This document shows, piece after piece, positions 31,903 to 34,713 of a stretch of DNA of 34,713 nucleotides. The notes below the pieces were generated by a model. It searched no databases, was not told the DNA's origin, and saw only the letters and a list, made by a program, of their open reading frames with translations. This stretch comes from an uncultured bacterium (GTDB lineage: Bacteria > Patescibacteriota > Minisyncoccia > Moranbacterales > UBA2206): NCBI GenBank assembly GCA_903842445.1, contig CAIMLT010000097.1:1-34713 (forward strand), given 5' to 3'. The position numbers were made by a program, and so were the translations under genes. The first letter of the stretch is position 1. Each line of letters begins with the position of its first letter.

Positions 31903-31931
31903 ACTATACCAAAAAAATGATTAAAACTCAA
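31903..31931 (-). promoter_or_regulatory. Sigma70 promoter for the beta-lactamase-like gene
   Basis: On the minus strand TTGAGT (31931-31926), a 17-bp spacer and TATAGT (31908-31903) with an extended -10 TG. The start codon is 13 bp after the -10, so the leader is about 6 nt. It lies directly after the terminator at 31950-31985. Confidence 0.7.
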
Positions 31932-31949
31932 GAGAAAAAAATCAAATCA

Positions 31950-31985
31950 AAAACAGGCGTCTGCGCCGCTAGCAGAAACCTGTTC
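31950..31985 (-). terminator. Intrinsic terminator after the S74 surface protein gene
   Basis: On the minus strand a stem with arms AACAGG...TCTG and CAGA...CCTGTT, interrupted by a 2-nt internal mismatch, around a ~10-nt loop, followed by TTTTTGATT. It lies 45 bp after the stop codon. Confidence 0.8.
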
Positions 31986-32030
31986 TTTTCAAATTATTTA
32001 TTTAACAATACTGACAATTTTTTAATTTGC

Positions 32031-34713
32031 TCAATCATTCGCTGAGACAATTTCAGCATCATTTTTTGCTTCTGTGCTAACAACGGGCACCTCAAGATTG
32101 GATGAAGCCTCATTTTCAGATGGAACAATGGTTTGTTGTACCGAAACTGTTTCAATCAATAATGGGGTCTCTTCGGTTTCTGCTTTTGGCGTAACTAGTT
32201 CGCTAGATGCTTCAGTTTTCACTTCAATCACACGTTCATTATCCACTTTCGCCTGAGTTGTTTTGGCATCTTTTACACTAATTGCTTGCCAAGCAAAAGG
32301 AATTTCCCAATCATTAAGGCTACTGATTTTTATTTCAAAACCTTTAGTTGAAACATTCGTGATGAGATACTTCACGTCTGAGGCTAAAATCAGATCTTCA
32401 GTTGCACTGCGCAATTCTTCGTCTTTGATATTTTGAACTGAAAGATTGGCATTAATAATTGGCACATCAGCATATTCTTTTTCGAAGATCACCTCAACTT
32501 TTTTTTCTCCCTTATTAATGATCGCGTAACCAGCCGAATCTTGATTAAATTGAACTTGTCCGGCAAATTCAACGTTATTTCTGAAAATAACCTTATCCAC
32601 AAAGTCTGCTAACACTCTAAAAATTGTTGGCCCCTGAAATTCAGCCGAGCCATTTACGATCAATCCGCCATCCACGTTCAAGCTTTTGACTATATCCGCT
32701 GATTTTGTCAAATCAGCTACTGCAATTTGCAAATTAGCGATTTGTTGCCCAAAACTTTCAACCTCCACTGAATTGCTTGACACATCATTTTGTGCGCTTG
32801 CAACCTCAGCTTGAATAATTCGCAAACCTTCGATGTTTTCCGCTTTGATGTTTTTGGCAATCAAGGTATCCGTTATAATCAAAGAACTATTTGCTTCATT
32901 GGTTGTGTCAATATTTCTCGCTAAAATGTCGCTGGCCGCGTCTAACTTTTCATTAACCAATATTTGCAAATTTTCAATATCCGTCGTATTTTGATCGACT
33001 ATTTGCCTGATGTCGTCAATTTTAATTTCTTGAACCTTAATCGCTTCAATCAAAAGTCCAACCGTTTCGCCATAATTAATTCCGTAATAGCCATCCGAAT
33101 TTTGGAAAACCAATTCCGGAACAATATCTTTCACCTCTTGAGCAATCATACCCATCATTCTTTTTGGACTATTTGGATCTTTCCAGTTGTAGGTTACACC
33201 ACGCAACGCCAGCACTTTTTCAAGAGGACTTTCAATTGTAATAATGTCTTTTTTAAAACGAATGTCAGATGTCGCCGTTGTAAGTGTTCCATCAGCCATG
33301 CGATTAACAGCTCCAGTATAGGCGCCAGAGCCAATTGCAGAAAAACGCGCATTACCAACCACATCCAACGCTAAGGCTGGTGCAGTTGTTCCAATGCCAA
33401 TATTGCCAGCAAAAGATGAAACGCCGGTTGTTGTTGAATAAATTCCAAAATCCCAGCCAGTTCCAACAAAAAGCGCTCTTTCCGATCCGGTCCCGGCAGT
33501 TAAATTATCAATTTTAATGCCATTTTCAATAACACCCGAAGCTGCGGTGCTACCAACTAGCCGAAGAGCATTCCATGTTCCACCAGTAGCTCCTCCAGCT
33601 GTAATGTCTGATCTGATTGATGAAGATTCAATGGCCGCGGCACCTCCAATATAATTTACCTGCAATGCACTCGTTCCAGCAGTTATCACTCCATATCCAG
33701 CATTGCTAATTGTCATCATATCAGCGGTTGGAGCGGCAGTCGCAGCCACTTGAAATTGTCCAACTGGAGTAGTTGTTCCGATACCGATGCTTCCAGCAAA
33801 ATAGGACTTGTTGACATCCGCTGAATATACCGCCCAAGTTCCCGTCGCCGTTGGCACCGCTCCAATCACCAAAGCAGAATTATGCGTCGCACCGCTTGGG
33901 GAAAGAATATTCAAACCATAGTTAGCAGCTCCGGTTGAACTCATTGTTCCAATTTTAATACCGTAATTGTTTGACAGCGCTGCTGATCCTGTTGTGCCTC
34001 CCAGGTTTATGCCATAGTTTGATGCGCTCGCAACAGAAGTGATAATTCCGGTATTAATTTGATAATTTCCGGTGGTTCCTCCTGTTAATGTTCCAATGTT
34101 TATGCCATAAGCATTAGCAGAAACTCCACCAATTGCTCCAATCGAAACGCCGGTATTCGTAGAGGCACCCGTTGATCCGGAAAAAGGACCAATTGCCACA
34201 CCCGTGTTAACCGCTACAGCTGTTCCGGTAAAGCTAGTTATGTTAACACCGGTATTGGCAGCTCCATCAGTCATTGCGGCCACACTCAATCCGATATTAG
34301 CAGCGGTTCCAGTAGTCGCTTTGAATAGTCCGGCAATATTGGTTGAAAGTGTTCCGGCATGCGTATTGGCTACTTGCAACCCATAGGTTGTTTGGGTAGT
34401 TGTTGCATTAGTTCCGGTCGTCGCAACATTTAAAACTGTTTGGGTATTAGATCCAGCTGCACTTGAGTTTGATGTAAGATAAACAAAGTTTCCTGTTGTC
34501 ATTGAGTTTGTTGTAGCCAAAATTCCATTACCCGTTGTGATAACATTATCCACGATATGCAAACGAGTGGCAGTTGGCGCATTCGTGCCAATGCCCAAAG
34601 ATCCTCCACTCGCTCCACCCAAGAGAGTCATCAGATCAACATAAGCTCCTCCAGCCACACTACTTTGAAAATCTAATCCACCAGTGAGCGATGCTGTTTG
34701 AATTGGTCTCACA
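32031..34713 (-). CDS. Surface/fibre protein with peptidase S74 domain, N-terminus beyond window edge
   Basis: The open frame runs off the right edge (893+ residues seen; the first visible codon is not the true start). The N-terminal ~450 residues are repetitive Gly/Thr/Asn/Ala-rich sequence with repeated NTGVNIG- and ANYGLN-like units, resembling fibre stalks. The peptidase S74 chaperone domain starts at about visible residue 480 with SDIRFKKDI; Ser and Lys in S-D-x-R-x-K form the self-cleaving dyad, and GMIAQEVKDIVPELV and GINYGETVGLLIEAIK follow. Unlike phage tail fibres, where S74 is last, about 310 residues follow: a coiled coil (VQEIKIDDIRQIVDQN...), a beta-rich region and an acidic tail. 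A strong terminator follows. Role: probably a cell-surface fibre. Confidence 0.88.
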   Translation of the reverse strand, partial: VRPIQTASLTGGLDFQSSVAGGAYVDLMTLLGGASGGSLGIGTNAPTATRLHIVDNVITTGNGILATTNSMTTGNFVYLTSNSSAAGSNTQTVLNVATTGTNATTTQTTYGLQVANTHAGTLSTNIAGLFKATTGTAANIGLSVAAMTDGAANTGVNITSFTGTAVAVNTGVAIGPFSGSTGASTNTGVSIGAIGGVSANAYGINIGTLTGGTTGNYQINTGIITSVASASNYGINLGGTTGSAALSNNYGIKIGTMSSTGAANYGLNILSPSGATHNSALVIGAVPTATGTWAVYSADVNKSYFAGSIGIGTTTPVGQFQVAATAAPTADMMTISNAGYGVITAGTSALQVNYIGGAAAIESSSIRSDITAGGATGGTWNALRLVGSTAASGVIENGIKIDNLTAGTGSERALFVGTGWDFGIYSTTTGVSSFAGNIGIGTTAPALALDVVGNARFSAIGSGAYTGAVNRMADGTLTTATSDIRFKKDIITIESPLEKVLALRGVTYNWKDPNSPKRMMGMIAQEVKDIVPELVFQNSDGYYGINYGETVGLLIEAIKVQEIKIDDIRQIVDQNTTDIENLQILVNEKLDAASDILARNIDTTNEANSSLIITDTLIAKNIKAENIEGLRIIQAEVASAQNDVSSNSVEVESFGQQIANLQIAVADLTKSADIVKSLNVDGGLIVNGSAEFQGPTIFRVLADFVDKVIFRNNVEFAGQVQFNQDSAGYAIINKGEKKVEVIFEKEYADVPIINANLSVQNIKDEELRSATEDLILASDVKYLITNVSTKGFEIKISSLNDWEIPFAWQAISVKDAKTTQAKVDNERVIEVKTEASSELVTPKAETEETPLLIETVSVQQTIVPSENEASSNLEVPVVSTEAKNDAEIVSAND

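Noticed and set aside
32031-34713. Prophage tail-fibre gene
   Set aside because: No other phage genes are present, the S74 domain is followed by a long non-phage-like region, and the neighbours are cell-surface genes.

Overview
The window comes from a low-GC bacterial genome that looks like a member of the Candidate Phyla Radiation (Patescibacteria), most likely Parcubacteria-like. This assignment is inference. It rests on a lone trpB without trpA, a tandem pair of membrane-anchored LytR_C-domain proteins, a giant surface protein and an S74 'tail-fibre-like' surface protein, a stand-alone LAGLIDADG protein with an N-terminal DNA-binding-like region, and short repeats inserted in frame inside conserved genes, including the palindromic repeat read as 'PAYAEASAGK', which I associate with CPR genomes. 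The standard bacterial code is used: the LAGLIDADG gene ends at TGA and no reading frame needs UGA as a sense codon. All genes but one (14657-15109) lie on the minus strand, so the window is read from right to left.

Layout from left to right. 1-4.7 kb: dnaG (runs off the left edge), a sugar nucleotidyltransferase, a lipoprotein and a NapH/NosR-like membrane polyferredoxin. 4.7-6.9 kb: a gene-poor stretch, tRNA-Ser(CGA), and a cluster of ECF sigma factor, three-helix membrane protein and small exported protein. 6.9-9.6 kb: trpB preceded by what looks like a complete transcription attenuator (promoter, 20-codon leader ORF with one Trp codon, competing antiterminator and terminator), then tRNA-Ser(GGA) overlapping a LAGLIDADG gene. 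9.6-15.1 kb: pyruvate kinase, small hypothetical genes, two gene fragments (C-terminus of a TrmB-like regulator, N-terminus of a Y1/IS200-like transposase), the htpX-lemA pair and a divergent-PAP2 (DUF212) protein. 15.1-18.6 kb: a MurE-type Mur ligase and a MacB-like ABC permease/ATPase pair. 18.6-26.4 kb: one gene for a ~2,570-residue membrane-anchored protein of kelch-like repeats and FN3-like domains, overlapping the ABC ATPase gene. 26.5-34.7 kb: response regulator and histidine kinase, two LytR_C proteins, a class A beta-lactamase-like enzyme, and a peptidase-S74 surface protein that runs off the right edge.

Functionally, the right half is a cell-surface region: giant adhesin-like protein plus ABC export/remodelling machinery, a two-component system with an EF-hand-like loop in its sensor domain, wall-associated proteins and a self-processing fibre-like protein. 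The left half is housekeeping. Two things stand out. First is the candidate trpB attenuator, whose parts fit the classic ribosome-stalling logic. Second, several well-formed promoters place the -10 box only 6-13 bp before an ATG with no Shine-Dalgarno sequence, which suggests leaderless transcripts. In addition, four protein genes (dnaG, pyk, a DUF4258-like gene, murE) carry short repeats that add about 20-30 residues without breaking the frame.
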